A stretch of 64,000 bases of DNA, from assembly GCF_003574315.2 (NCBI RefSeq), contig NZ_AP025739.1:2418001-2482000 (forward strand), given 5' to 3'. A model generated the notes under the pieces. The model was not told the origin of the DNA. It saw nothing but the letters and a program-made list of their open reading frames with translations, and searched no databases. This document shows, piece by piece, positions 43,357 to 51,533 of this stretch. A program made the translations under genes and the position numbers. Origin of the DNA: Capsulimonas corticalis. Lineage in GTDB: Bacteria > Armatimonadota > Armatimonadia > Armatimonadales > Capsulimonadaceae. Position 1 is the first letter of the stretch. Every line of letters starts with the position of its first letter.

Positions 43357-43382
43357 TTCAGGCGGTTTTGCGCCTGAATTTT
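43357..43382 (+). terminator. Attenuator-like hairpin between sigma and partner genes
   Basis: TTCAGGCG (43357-43364) pairs with CGCCTGAA (43371-43378) around a 6-base loop, followed by TTTT. It has the form of an intrinsic terminator but lies inside a transcription unit, 22 bases before the next ATG. Confidence 0.7.
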
Positions 43383-43404
43383 GATCCAAACCGGAAACAC
43401 TGCC

Positions 43405-44424
43405 ATGAAGCTCGAACGAGCGCGCGAACTCTATTCGGACTATGCGGAAGGGACGCTGACCCCGGCCATGAAATTGGCTCTGGAGCAGCACTTTGACGCG
43501 GACGCGGAGGCTCGCGCCGATTATGACGAATTCGCGCGCATCTTCGCCGTTCTGGGCGACAGCGCGCCGGTGGATATCGATGTCCCGCTGGGATTCCGCG
43601 CCAAGGTCATGGAATTGGCGACCGCCGAGCAGGAACGCCGGGCTTCGGCCCCGCGCTCGCTCGGCGACGCCATCCGCGAGTGGTTCGCGCCCTCTGGACG
43701 CCGGCGACTGAGCGGCGGACTATTGGCGGGAGTCGCCGCCCTGGTGGTCGCCGGCGTCGTGTTTAATCCTGCGATTAACCATCCTGGAACCACCCCCGGC
43801 ACGATGTTCCCGGGAATTAACACCCCAGCGCCGGATGCGACGCCGCTGATGATCCAGGGCGTTTCGACAGGGATGGGAACGGATGGGAACTTCTACCATT
43901 ACTTCCACATCCATCTGCCGCAGAACGTGCAGAGCGCGACGGTGAACGCCTTTGTCGTCACATCGAGCGATCAGATTACCGATCCGGCTATCCGCGCCTC
44001 GGACGCTCATCTCGCGCTCAGCGCGCCGATGACGCTGAGCAACGACGAAGAGATGCAGATCCCGGTGGCGCGCGCCAAGCGGCCCGAGCCGGGCGCGACG
44101 CTGGACATGCTGGTCAACTGGCAGTCGGACAGCGATCCGTCGCATGGTGGTTCCCAGGTCGTCTTCACGCCCTTTGACGTGAGCGACGGCGGACCGGCCA
44201 CGCCGCCGACGGCGAATGGCAACTTCTACGATACGCTGCGCGCCATCGCCTCCGTCTATCATGTGACGGTGATCGCCGACGCCACTTCGTCTCCGACGGT
44301 GGCGGCTGCGGGATGGACGTCCGGCGACGATGTCTCCAAGGCCCTTAACACGGTCGCGGGCTCCGTCAGCTACGGCGTGCGGAAGCTGAACGACACGACA
44401 TACCAGGTTTTCGACAAACGTTAA
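43405..44424 (+). CDS. Anti-sigma-like membrane protein with STN-like C-terminal domain
   Basis: 339 residues from the ATG at 43405; an upstream TTG at 43381 is not needed. The N-terminus (LERARELYSDYAEGTLTPAMK) has the usual anti-sigma 'ELYSDYxEGTL' helices without a zinc motif. A membrane helix follows near residues 104-121 (LLAGVAALVVAGVVF), then a periplasmic beta-domain with YHYFHIHLPQNVQSATVNAF. The last 70 residues (FYDTLRAIASVYHVTVIADA, DVSKALNTVAGSVSYGVRKL) form an STN-like fold seen at the N-terminus of secretins and TonB receptors. That suggests it senses an outer-membrane complex. It sits between its sigma factor and a barrel gene. Confidence 0.75.
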   Translation: MKLERARELYSDYAEGTLTPAMKLALEQHFDADAEARADYDEFARIFAVLGDSAPVDIDVPLGFRAKVMELATAEQERRASAPRSLGDAIREWFAPSGRRRLSGGLLAGVAALVVAGVVFNPAINHPGTTPGTMFPGINTPAPDATPLMIQGVSTGMGTDGNFYHYFHIHLPQNVQSATVNAFVVTSSDQITDPAIRASDAHLALSAPMTLSNDEEMQIPVARAKRPEPGATLDMLVNWQSDSDPSHGGSQVVFTPFDVSDGGPATPPTANGNFYDTLRAIASVYHVTVIADATSSPTVAAAGWTSGDDVSKALNTVAGSVSYGVRKLNDTTYQVFDKR

Positions 44425-44497
44425 TTTTTGACGGAAATGTTTGAAACAAATGAGACGCATCATTGCTCTATTGCTCCGGGAGAGTGACATAGCAGTG

Positions 44498-46210
44498 ATG
44501 CGTTCTTTTTATTTTCGCGCCACGGTTTTCGCGGGAGCGGCGGCCATCTTCGGATCCGCCGGATCGGTTCAGGCCGCCACGCGCATTCAGAAGGAAGTTC
44601 TGATCGGCAACGGCACGGCGGGGCCCTACGCCCTGTCCTGGAAGAACATCGTCCGCACGGGCGAGGCCGTCACGGTCAACACCCTGCCGCAGCTGCGCGG
44701 ACTGGATTACACGTTCGACCCCGACGCTGGCACGGTGACGTTCGTCAATCCGCTCAGCACGCACTCCACCGCCACGGTCGAATATATTTACGATTCCGAA
44801 ACGGCGCACGCGGTCAGCAACAGCCTGATCATGCCGCTGCAATTGAATCTCGCGCAGTCCGAAACCTCCAACCTCTTTGTCTCCGCGCTTTATCGAAAGA
44901 ACACCACCGACTCGACGGTCGGCAGCGGGCAGGACGCGCTCACCCTCGGCGTGGGCACCGGCTGGCAGGGCGGGCACAACACGCAGCTCACGACCCGGTT
45001 CTTCTTCGCCCCGTCCGTGGGCGACGGGACGCCCACGGATAAAGATCGCATGGGCTGGTCTCTGGCGGGAGGGACGAACGCCAGCCGCACGACCCGTCTG
45101 TCGTTCAACCTGAGCCGGGACAGCAGCAGTCTGACCAACCTTCCCACCGACGCCGGCTTGCAGGTCGGCAATCAGCACCTCGGCCTGGGACTTCAGATGG
45201 CGCCGTCGCGTACGATGACGACATCGCTCACCTACAGCCAGGACGCCACCGCCGCTAACCCAGCGGCGGCGACATCGCAGATCGCCGCCGCGATGACTCT
45301 CACGCCCAATCAGAAGCTCAAGATCCAGACCAATCTCCAGGAAAACGCCACGCACGGCGCCGCCGTTTCGCACACTGCGAGTGTCGCCGTGGACGCCAAG
45401 CCGGCCGGCAACACACAGGTCACCGCCAACTACGCCACGACGGACACCGCCGGGACCGCCAGCGACACGCAGACGATGAACCTGGGCGCCGCCGTCGGCG
45501 TGAGCAAGACGGTGGCCGTCACGACGAACGCCGCGCAGTCACGCACGGGCTCCTCAGTGACCAGCCAGCAGGGCGCGGGCCTGCGCTTCGCGCCGAACAG
45601 CAAGGTGACGTTGAACACCAGCGTCAACACCCAGCAGGACAGCACCGGCAATGCGCTCATCACCTCGGTGGACGGCACGGTTCTCCCGGCCCGGGATCTG
45701 TCGGTAAGCGCCGCCTACAAGAGTCGCGATATGATGCAGGGCGCGCAAACTCCGCAGAACTCGCTGGACACCACCTCGGCCAAAGTCGCGCTCGGGCCAT
45801 CGCGCCTGCGCGTCACCGGGTCCTACGTCCGCAACGCCGATGACGGCGGAACCCCGCAGCAAATCGAGCAGCGCGGCTTCGGCCTCGAAACCAACGTCGG
45901 CGCCCTGAGCCTCTCCGGGGGCTACGACTGGCGTCAATGCTACGCCGCCCAAACCCTCGGCGCCGGAGTCCATCTCGCGCTGGGCCTGCGCCTCTCCTCC
46001 ACCACACAGCTCACCGGCGGATTCCAGCAAAGTCTAGACGATGTCACCACCGCCCCGCACGGCGCCTCCACCTACAGCGTCGGCTTCAAGCACAACGTCG
46101 GCGACCGCTTCCAGCTCGCCGTGGACGGCACAGTGCAGCAAAGCGTGGGGACTGCGGTGAATAACGCGAATGCATACACGGCGAATGCGAGTTTGGGGAT
46201 GAAGTTTTAG
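44498..46210 (+). CDS. Outer-membrane beta-barrel protein
   Basis: 570 residues from the ATG at 44498, the start that gives a signal peptide (MRSFYFRATVFAGAAAIFGS, cleavage near VQAAT); upstream TTG frames lack one. A small N-terminal domain (RIQKEVLIGNGTAGPYALSW, TFVNPL) resembles a beta-sandwich docking unit. The rest is a long array of alternating polar and hydrophobic strands (LTLGVGTGWQGGHNTQLTTR, RLSFNLSRDSSS, TSLTYSQDA, VSAAYKSRDM and so on) ending in ANASLGMKF with the terminal Phe of barrel proteins. It has 16 or more strands by eye. Substrate is unknown. Its place behind a sigma and a membrane partner suggests it is the product or the sensed component of that circuit. Confidence 0.75.
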   Translation: MRSFYFRATVFAGAAAIFGSAGSVQAATRIQKEVLIGNGTAGPYALSWKNIVRTGEAVTVNTLPQLRGLDYTFDPDAGTVTFVNPLSTHSTATVEYIYDSETAHAVSNSLIMPLQLNLAQSETSNLFVSALYRKNTTDSTVGSGQDALTLGVGTGWQGGHNTQLTTRFFFAPSVGDGTPTDKDRMGWSLAGGTNASRTTRLSFNLSRDSSSLTNLPTDAGLQVGNQHLGLGLQMAPSRTMTTSLTYSQDATAANPAAATSQIAAAMTLTPNQKLKIQTNLQENATHGAAVSHTASVAVDAKPAGNTQVTANYATTDTAGTASDTQTMNLGAAVGVSKTVAVTTNAAQSRTGSSVTSQQGAGLRFAPNSKVTLNTSVNTQQDSTGNALITSVDGTVLPARDLSVSAAYKSRDMMQGAQTPQNSLDTTSAKVALGPSRLRVTGSYVRNADDGGTPQQIEQRGFGLETNVGALSLSGGYDWRQCYAAQTLGAGVHLALGLRLSSTTQLTGGFQQSLDDVTTAPHGASTYSVGFKHNVGDRFQLAVDGTVQQSVGTAVNNANAYTANASLGMKF

Positions 46211-46319
46211 GGGAGGCCCTCTATCACAAGGCCAATGATAAGATGCGTCATTCGCCGGGCATTCTTATCATTCGCCAGCCTTCTGACTCTGATGAAGAGT
46301 GACCCGAAGCATTCTTCCG

Positions 46320-47105
46320 TCACGCCACATACCCTAGGCTATCCAAAAACTCCAAACTCTTCAACTCTCTCTCGATCCGGAACCTCAGATATCGCCGCAG
46401 CGCCAGGCGCGTCTGGTTGAGCGCGCGCGCCGACGGCGTCGGCAGCTGCGCCGTTAAATGTCCGTTGTCGGGGCCGAAGCGCTGCAAGGTTTGCAGGAGC
46501 GTCAGGCCCTCGTAGTCCAGGGCGCTGTGGTCGGCGTTGCGGGCGGGGTGGGCGTGGCGTGGGCAGATCGCGCCGCCGAGGGAGGCGGAGAGGGCGAACT
46601 CTTCGTCGTGGGCGAAGTGGCCGGGCAGGAACTCGCGGCAGACGGCGCAGTTGGCGAGGTCCGGCGCGTAGCCAAGGTCCTGAAGCAGCTGGATGTCGAA
46701 CCAGCGAGCCGCAAGCTCCGGCGGGGTGACGCGCTGGAGGATGTACAGGCCCGAAAGCAGCAGATCGTAGAGGACGGGGTTGGGATCGTGGTCGGCGACC
46801 ACATGGTCGATCAGATCGGCGAAGTAGAGCCCGTGCGCCAGCCGCTGGATATCCTGGCGAAGATCGGTGAACGACTCTTTGATTTCCGTCTGCGTCACGA
46901 TCTCCAGAGACTTACCCGTCGCGAGCTGGAACCGCGTGCAGGTGAGTAACTCCGTCGACCCCGACATGCGCGAGATCGCCTTACGCGCGCCCTTTGCAAT
47001 CGCCGAGATACGGCCGCGATCGCGCGAGTAGAGCGTGAGGATCTTGTCAGTCTCGCCGTAATTCAATCGACGGATGACGATGGCGACGGTGTTGTAGGCA
47101 GGCAT
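46320..47105 (-). CDS. recO: DNA repair protein RecO
   Basis: 261 residues, the normal RecO length. RecO promotes strand annealing and, with RecF and RecR, loads RecA on gapped DNA. The N-terminal OB fold is AYNTVAIVIRRLNYGETDKI with LTLYSRDRGRISAIAKGARK, and the helical part includes LAHGLYFADLIDHVVADHDPN. The zinc-binding area has CAVCREFL and, later, CPRHAHP, three cysteines plus a histidine. The start lies 9 bases after a TATAAT at 47115-47120 with no Shine-Dalgarno, so the transcript may be nearly leaderless. recR and recF are not in the window. Confidence 0.95.
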   Translation of the reverse strand: MPAYNTVAIVIRRLNYGETDKILTLYSRDRGRISAIAKGARKAISRMSGSTELLTCTRFQLATGKSLEIVTQTEIKESFTDLRQDIQRLAHGLYFADLIDHVVADHDPNPVLYDLLLSGLYILQRVTPPELAARWFDIQLLQDLGYAPDLANCAVCREFLPGHFAHDEEFALSASLGGAICPRHAHPARNADHSALDYEGLTLLQTLQRFGPDNGHLTAQLPTPSARALNQTRLALRRYLRFRIERELKSLEFLDSLGYVA

Positions 47106-47114
47106 GGTGAGGGG

Positions 47115-47120
47115 ATTATA
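47115..47120 (-). promoter_or_regulatory. -10 box immediately before recO
   Basis: TATAAT on the minus strand lies 9 bases before the recO ATG. No convincing -35 is seen at the usual distance. Confidence 0.5.
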
Positions 47121-47132
47121 CCCGGTGGGCTC

Positions 47133-47166
47133 GTCCCTATTCCCCCGCGCTTTGGGGAATAGGGAC
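47133..47166 (-). terminator. Hairpin after deoC
   Basis: A perfect 13-bp stem (GTCCCTATTCCCC, 47133-47145, with 47154-47166) directly after the deoC stop, with an 8-base loop and no T run. Confidence 0.65.
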
Positions 47167-47868
47167 TTACTTCCCTTCCGGATTATAAGCGTTGTACAGC
47201 GCCGCGCCGGACGAGGTTCCGATGCGGTTCGCGCCGGCGTCCAGCATCTGCATGGCGCTTTCGATCGTTTTGATGCCGCCCGACGCCTTGATGCCGATGG
47301 TGTTGGGGCCGACGGCGCGGCGGATCAGACGGATGTCCTCGGGGGTTGCGCCGCCTTTGCCGGTGCCGGTGGAGGTTTTGATGAAGTCCGCGCCGGCGTC
47401 GCGCACGAGGCGGCTGGCGATTTCTTTTTCGGCGTCGGTAAGGTAGCAGGTCTCGATGATGATCTTGACGAGCACTCGCCGCGAATCCTCCATCAGGTTC
47501 GCCGGGCGGGCCGCTTCGATCACATCGCGCAGGTCCTGGGCGATGGCTTCGTAGTCGCCGGATTTGAACTTACTGATATTCAGGAGAACATCCAGCTCTT
47601 TCGCCCCATTGGCGATGGCGTTCTTGGTCTCGTAGACTTTGGCGAGGCGCGTGCCGGCGCCGAACGGGAAGTCGATCACGGTGCAGACTTTGACGTCCGA
47701 CGCTTCGAGGGCGCGGACGGCGGTTCCCACCCAGCAGGGGAAGATGCAGACGCTGGCAAAATGGCGCTTGGCGCTTTCCTCACAGAGACGCAGTACGTCG
47801 TCGCGGGTGGCGTCCGGACGCAGCAGCGTATTGTCGATCATCTTGGCGAATTGCTGTTTGCTGTACAT
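47167..47868 (-). CDS. deoC: Deoxyribose-phosphate aldolase
   Basis: 233 residues. The enzyme cleaves 2-deoxyribose 5-phosphate to acetaldehyde and glyceraldehyde 3-phosphate. The Schiff-base Lys164 is in ADFIKTSTG, the second Lys194 in GIKASGGIKT, and the catalytic Asp93 in ELDVLLNI. It is a short (class I) DeoC in a (beta/alpha)8 fold. It lies 36 bases after trpA with no separate promoter visible, so it is probably the last gene of the trpB-trpA-deoC unit. That pairing is unusual, since deoC normally goes with nucleoside catabolism. An AAGGAAG sequence is upstream but farther from the ATG than usual. Confidence 0.95.
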   Translation of the reverse strand: MYSKQQFAKMIDNTLLRPDATRDDVLRLCEESAKRHFASVCIFPCWVGTAVRALEASDVKVCTVIDFPFGAGTRLAKVYETKNAIANGAKELDVLLNISKFKSGDYEAIAQDLRDVIEAARPANLMEDSRRVLVKIIIETCYLTDAEKEIASRLVRDAGADFIKTSTGTGKGGATPEDIRLIRRAVGPNTIGIKASGGIKTIESAMQMLDAGANRIGTSSGAALYNAYNPEGK

Positions 47869-47904
47869 CTGGGCTTGTGATCTACTTCCTTGAACGCGTG
47901 TGTG

Positions 47905-48708
47905 TCAGAATCGGCGTGTGGCGGCCTTCCAGCCGGAGACAAGATCGCGGACGGCGGCGTCTCTGCCGGGATTGTCGGCGTTTTGGTGCAGAAACTCTAC
48001 TAATTTGCTGCCGACCACGGCGCCGTCCGCCATGGCGCAAACCTGCGCGACATGCTCGGGATTGGATACGCCGAAGCCGACGCACACCGGGGTATCGGTC
48101 GCCGCCCGGATCTGGTCGATCAATTGCGGCAAGTCCGCCGGCATCTCCTTACGTGCGCCCGTCACGCCCGTGCGCGAGACGCAGTAAACAAATCCGGTGC
48201 TGCTGCCGGCGATGCGCGCGATGCGCTCCGTCGTCGAAGTCGGCGCCACCAGAAACACGGTGGAGATTCCATGCGCCTGCGCCGCCGCCTTCCACGGCTC
48301 CGCTTCTTCCGGCGGCAGGTCCGTCAGGATCGCTCCGTCCGCGCCCGCCTCCGCCGCGTCCTTCGCGAACCGCTCCAGCCCATAGATCCAGACCAGGTTA
48401 TACGACGTCATCAGAACGATCGGAACCTGCGTCTTCTCTCGCGCCTGGCGTACGAGATCCAGCGACATCGGCGGCGTGACGCCCCGGTCCAGCGCCCGCT
48501 GCGAGGACGCCTGAATGATCGGCCCGTCCGCAAGCGGGTCGGAGTAGGGAATCCCCAGCTCCACGACATCCGCGCCGGCTTCCGCGATCAGCGCGATCAG
48601 GTCGGGAGTGCTCTCGACGCCGGGATCGCCGGCGGTGAGGAAGGCGACCAGCGCGCCTTCGTTTTTATTCTTCAGTGCGGCGAATGTTTGAGGTAATCGG
48701 GATGGCAT
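47905..48708 (-). CDS. trpA: Tryptophan synthase alpha chain
   Basis: 267 residues. It cleaves indole-3-glycerol phosphate to indole and glyceraldehyde 3-phosphate and passes indole to TrpB through the channel. Catalytic Glu50 and Asp61 lie in VVELGIPYSDPLADGP. The phosphate and loop motifs are LTAGDPG at the start, MTSYNLVWIYG, and VCVGFGVSNPEH. The length and motif order are normal. A 146-bp palindromic element separates it from trpB, so the two are not tightly joined as in most trp operons. The downstream partner is deoC. Confidence 0.97.
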   Translation of the reverse strand: MPSRLPQTFAALKNKNEGALVAFLTAGDPGVESTPDLIALIAEAGADVVELGIPYSDPLADGPIIQASSQRALDRGVTPPMSLDLVRQAREKTQVPIVLMTSYNLVWIYGLERFAKDAAEAGADGAILTDLPPEEAEPWKAAAQAHGISTVFLVAPTSTTERIARIAGSSTGFVYCVSRTGVTGARKEMPADLPQLIDQIRAATDTPVCVGFGVSNPEHVAQVCAMADGAVVGSKLVEFLHQNADNPGRDAAVRDLVSGWKAATRRF

Positions 48709-48755
48709 AGTATGGTTACAATTCGTAGCTTGTTGCGATAACCGCGCTCCAATAC

Positions 48756-48901
48756 CCCCGGTTATGAAACCCGGGTCTGGGAGCGCAATGCGCTAAGCGT
48801 CCGTGCCGGACGCAAATGCCGGTGATCGATGAACATATCCTCCGTCCGGCACGGACGGTTAGATGCGAAGCATCTCACAGACCCGGGTTTCATAACCGGG
48901 G
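48756..48901. repeat. Palindromic element between trpB and trpA
   Basis: A 24-bp perfect inverted repeat (left 48756-48779, CCCCGGTTATGAAACCCGGG then TCTG, and its complement 48878-48901) encloses a second perfect pair, GTCCGTGCCGGAC (48799-48811) with GTCCGGCACGGAC (48844-48856), and a small GATGC/GCATC hairpin. The whole can fold as a nested cruciform. It starts 5 bases after the end of trpB (on the minus strand), so the RNA form would lie in the trpB-trpA spacer. No open frame is present. Confidence 0.85.
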
Positions 48902-48906
48902 AAATG

Positions 48907-50127
48907 CTACAACAGCCCCAGCCGCCGCGCGACTTGATCGACGTCTTTGTCGCCGCGTCCGGAGAGGCACACGATCAGCTTCTGCTCTTTCGGAAGCGTC
49001 GGGGCCAGCTTGCGGACGTGGGCGAAGGCGTGGGAGCTTTCCAGCGCCGGGATGATGCCTTCGGATTTGGCGACCCACTGGAAGGCGTCGAGCGCTTCTT
49101 CGTCGGTGACGGAGACGTATTCGGCGCGGCCTTGCTCCTTGAAATGCGCGTGCTCGGGACCGACGCCGGGGTAATCCAGGCCGGCGGAGATTGAGTGGGT
49201 GCTGCGCACCTGGCCGTGTGTATCCTGAAGGACATACGATGCGGAGCCGTGGAGAACGCCTTTGGAGCCGGCGGTCAGCGTCGCGGCGTGATGCTCCGTA
49301 TGCAGCCCGTGGCCGGCGGCTTCCACGCCGATCAGGCGAACGCCGGCGTCATGCACGAACGGGTAGAAGATGCCCATGGCGTTCGATCCGCCGCCGATGC
49401 AGGCGACGACCACGTCCGGCAGGCCGCCCGTCTCTTCCTGAATCTGCTGGCGCGATTCGATGCCGATGATGCTCTGGAAATCGCGGACCATCGTGGGGTA
49501 GGGGTGCGGGCCGGCGACGGTGCCGATGATGTAGTGCGTGTTGCGGACATTGGTGACCCAGTCACGCATCGCCTCGTTCAAGGCGTCTTTCAAAGTGCGC
49601 GTGCCGCTGGAGACGGGGATGACCTTCGCGCCGAGCAGGTTCATGCGGATGACATTGAGCTTCTGGCGCTCGACATCTTCCTCGCCCATATACACTTCGC
49701 ACTCATAGCCGAAGAGCGCGCACGCCGTCGCGGTGGCGACGCCGTGCTGTCCGGCGCCGGTTTCGGCGATGATGCGCGGCTTGTTCATGCGCTTGGCGAG
49801 GAGAATTTGGCCGAGCGCGTTATTGATCTTGTGCGCGCCGGTGTGCGCCAGGTCCTCGCGCTTGAGATAGATCTGCGCGCCGCCGAGCTCACGCGTCATC
49901 TTCTCGGCGAAAAACAGCGGGGTGGGGCGGCCGACATAATCCTTGCAGTAGTAGGCGAATTCTTCCTGAAACGCCGGGTCGGCCTTGGCCTTGGCGTACG
50001 CCTCGGTCAGCTCGTCCAGCGCGGGGATGATGGTTTCGGGGACAAAACGTCCGCCGAACTCGCCGCCGAACCGCCCCTGCGCGTCCGCGACATACAAATT
50101 CTCGGCCGAAAGTGTGTCAACTGCCAT
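48907..50127 (-). CDS. trpB: Tryptophan synthase beta chain
   Basis: 406 residues. The enzyme joins indole and serine using PLP. The PLP lysine is Lys100 in [13 protein letters not shown], and GGGSNAMG is the phosphate-binding loop. [10 protein letters not shown] and [10 protein letters not shown] are normal. It is the TrpB1 type that pairs with TrpA, not the stand-alone TrpB2. AGAAAGAAG precedes the ATG at 50127, and a TTGACA-N18-TAGAAT promoter lies upstream. The gene is separated from trpF by the element at 50195-50336 and from trpA by the element at 48756-48901. Confidence 0.97.
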   Translation of the reverse strand: MAVDTLSAENLYVADAQGRFGGEFGGRFVPETIIPALDELTEAYAKAKADPAFQEEFAYYCKDYVGRPTPLFFAEKMTRELGGAQIYLKREDLAHTGAHKINNALGQILLAKRMNKPRIIAETGAGQHGVATATACALFGYECEVYMGEEDVERQKLNVIRMNLLGAKVIPVSSGTRTLKDALNEAMRDWVTNVRNTHYIIGTVAGPHPYPTMVRDFQSIIGIESRQQIQEETGGLPDVVVACIGGGSNAMGIFYPFVHDAGVRLIGVEAAGHGLHTEHHAATLTAGSKGVLHGSASYVLQDTHGQVRSTHSISAGLDYPGVGPEHAHFKEQGRAEYVSVTDEEALDAFQWVAKSEGIIPALESSHAFAHVRKLAPTLPKEQKLIVCLSGRGDKDVDQVARRLGLL

Positions 50128-50155
50128 GTTCGTACTTCTTTCTGCTTACGCTGAT

Positions 50156-50185
50156 ATTCTATCACCCGCGCGCGGGCGTTGTCAA
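50156..50185 (-). promoter_or_regulatory. Sigma-70 promoter of trpB
   Basis: On the minus strand, TTGACA (50185-50180), an 18-bp spacer and TAGAAT (50161-50156). The spacer contains the 12-bp perfect palindrome CCCGCGCGCGGG (50165-50176), a possible operator or a stiff GC-rich spacer. Confidence 0.7.
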
Positions 50186-50194
50186 ATGCTTGTC

Positions 50195-50336
50195 TCCTAC
50201 AACTGGAAGGTTGTAGGCTTTGCTGGGGCGAAACCCGCTGAAGCAGGTTGAGGAATTACGAGAGCGGCGGCGTAATCCCAGAGTCTGCTTGAGCGGACTT
50301 TGCTCCCGCCTTGCCCACAAGCTTCCACTTGTAGGA
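50195..50336. repeat. Palindromic element between trpF and trpB
   Basis: TCCTACAACTGGAAG (50195-50209) and CTTCCACTTGTAGGA (50322-50336) are inverted repeats with one mismatch, and each end can also fold on itself (CCTACAAC...GTTGTAGG on the left, CCCACAAG...CTTGTAGG on the right). Within it AACCCGCTGAAGCAGGTT echoes AACCCGCGAAGGCGGGT in the element at 21712-21874. No open frame is present. It lies between the trpB promoter (ending at 50185) and the end of trpF (50351). Confidence 0.65.
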
Positions 50337-50350
50337 TCGGATGCTGATTG

Positions 50351-50974
50351 CTAAGATTGCCGCGCGTCCCATGCGCGGACGGCTTTAATGAACGCCTTCA
50401 CCTTCGCGTGGTCCTTCACGCCGGGACTGCTTTCGACGCCGGACGCGACATCCACGCATTCCGGGCGCACGGCTTCCAGGGCGTCGGCGACGTTCTCCGG
50501 TGTCAGGCCGCCGGCGAGGATAATGGCCTTGCCGCTCAGGCGCTTCGCCTCTACGGCAAGGTCCCAATTGAATGTCTCGCCCGCGCCGCCCAGCTTGTCC
50601 TTGTGATATGTGTCCAATAATAGGGCCGAAACCGGATCGGAGAACGCCTGGATCTCATCGAGCGTGGACGCATCCTTCATTCGAAAGCATTTGATGCGCC
50701 AGTGCGTATTGCGTCGGGATTGCCCCTTATCCGTGGTCTCGTGGTAATATTGAATGTAGTCGGCGGGGTAGTTATTCGCGTCCTCGGGATGCATCACCAC
50801 GACGACGCGTTTGACAAACAAAGGCGGCTGCGCGGCGATCTCCTCAAACCGCTCCGGCGAAACAAAGCGCGGCGAGTGAGGGACCGCGATAAACCCCAGA
50901 GCGTCCGCTCCGTACGCCGCCGCCGCCTCCGCATCCTCGCGGTTCGTAATTCCACAAATCTTAACCCGTGTCAT
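50351..50974 (-). CDS. trpF: Phosphoribosylanthranilate isomerase
   Basis: 208 residues from the ATG at 50974; an in-frame ATG at 50998 overlaps the tetR stop and is less likely. The enzyme performs the Amadori rearrangement of phosphoribosylanthranilate. The general base Cys7 is in VKICGIT and the general acid Asp121 in LLLDTYHKDKLGGAG. The C-terminal phosphate-binding sequences GGLTPENVADAL and VDVASGVESSPGVKD are present. Six bases before the ATG is TATAAT (50986-50981), and no Shine-Dalgarno exists, so a leaderless transcript is likely. A second trpF-like gene begins at the right edge of the window. Confidence 0.95.
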   Translation of the reverse strand: MTRVKICGITNREDAEAAAAYGADALGFIAVPHSPRFVSPERFEEIAAQPPLFVKRVVVVMHPEDANNYPADYIQYYHETTDKGQSRRNTHWRIKCFRMKDASTLDEIQAFSDPVSALLLDTYHKDKLGGAGETFNWDLAVEAKRLSGKAIILAGGLTPENVADALEAVRPECVDVASGVESSPGVKDHAKVKAFIKAVRAWDARQS

Positions 50975-50980
50975 AAGATG

Positions 50981-50986
50981 ATTATA
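50981..50986 (-). promoter_or_regulatory. -10 box of trpF overlapping the tetR stop codon
   Basis: TATAAT on the minus strand includes the TAA stop of tetR (50984-50982) and lies six bases before the trpF ATG. A matching -35 is not evident. Confidence 0.5.
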
Positions 50987-51527
50987 CTCTCTTCGCACTC
51001 TGTGCGAGCTCCAGCATCCGCGCCACCACCCGCTCGCGCAGTTCGCCTTTGGGAGACGCTAATCCCAGCATCTCCGTCAGCCACAGCCCATCCGCCGCCA
51101 GGCGCAGCAGCGTCGCCGTGGCATCATCGATCCCGTCCGCCTCCGCGCGCGACTGCCACTCCCCAAATCGCGCCCGAATCCTCTCCATCACCGCCGGATC
51201 GCTGGCGGCCGCCGCCATCAAGCCCACCGAAGGATCCCCGTCCTCCTGAGGCTCGGCCGACGCTTGCGCATAAGCCCGCGTCCACCGTCCATCCTCTTGG
51301 CCATCTTCCGACGAAAACCCCTCAATCCGCCCTTCAAACCGCGCAATCCGCTCCTCGGCCAGCGCCGCAATCAATGCATACTTGCTCGGAAAGTGATACA
51401 GCACGCCGCCCTTGCTCACCCCCGCCTCCTCCGCCAGCGCATCCTGCGTCAGCTTGGACACCCCGTCCCGCCGCACGATCCGCGCCGCCGCCTGAAGCAG
51501 CATCGCCTTTTTGCTGTTTGCGTACAT
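50982..51527 (-). CDS. TetR/AcrR-family transcriptional regulator
   Basis: 181 residues from the ATG at 51527; the frame is open further upstream but that part overlaps its own promoter. The N-terminal HTH is LLQAAARIVRRDGVSKLTQD, LAEEAGVSKGGVLYHFPSKY, a near-standard TetR helix-turn-helix. The C-terminal ligand domain (about 60-181) is diverged, as usual. An inverted repeat in its own promoter makes autorepression likely. It lies directly upstream of trpF (8 bases between stop and start), but whether it controls trp genes is unknown; the divergent gene at 51605 is another possible target. Confidence 0.92.
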   Translation of the reverse strand: MYANSKKAMLLQAAARIVRRDGVSKLTQDALAEEAGVSKGGVLYHFPSKYALIAALAEERIARFEGRIEGFSSEDGQEDGRWTRAYAQASAEPQEDGDPSVGLMAAAASDPAVMERIRARFGEWQSRAEADGIDDATATLLRLAADGLWLTEMLGLASPKGELRERVVARMLELAQSAKRV

Positions 51528-51533
51528 GGGGAT

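Noticed and set aside
49195-50154. 319-codon open frame antisense to trpB
   Set aside because: trpB on the minus strand has all catalytic motifs; the antisense product has none.
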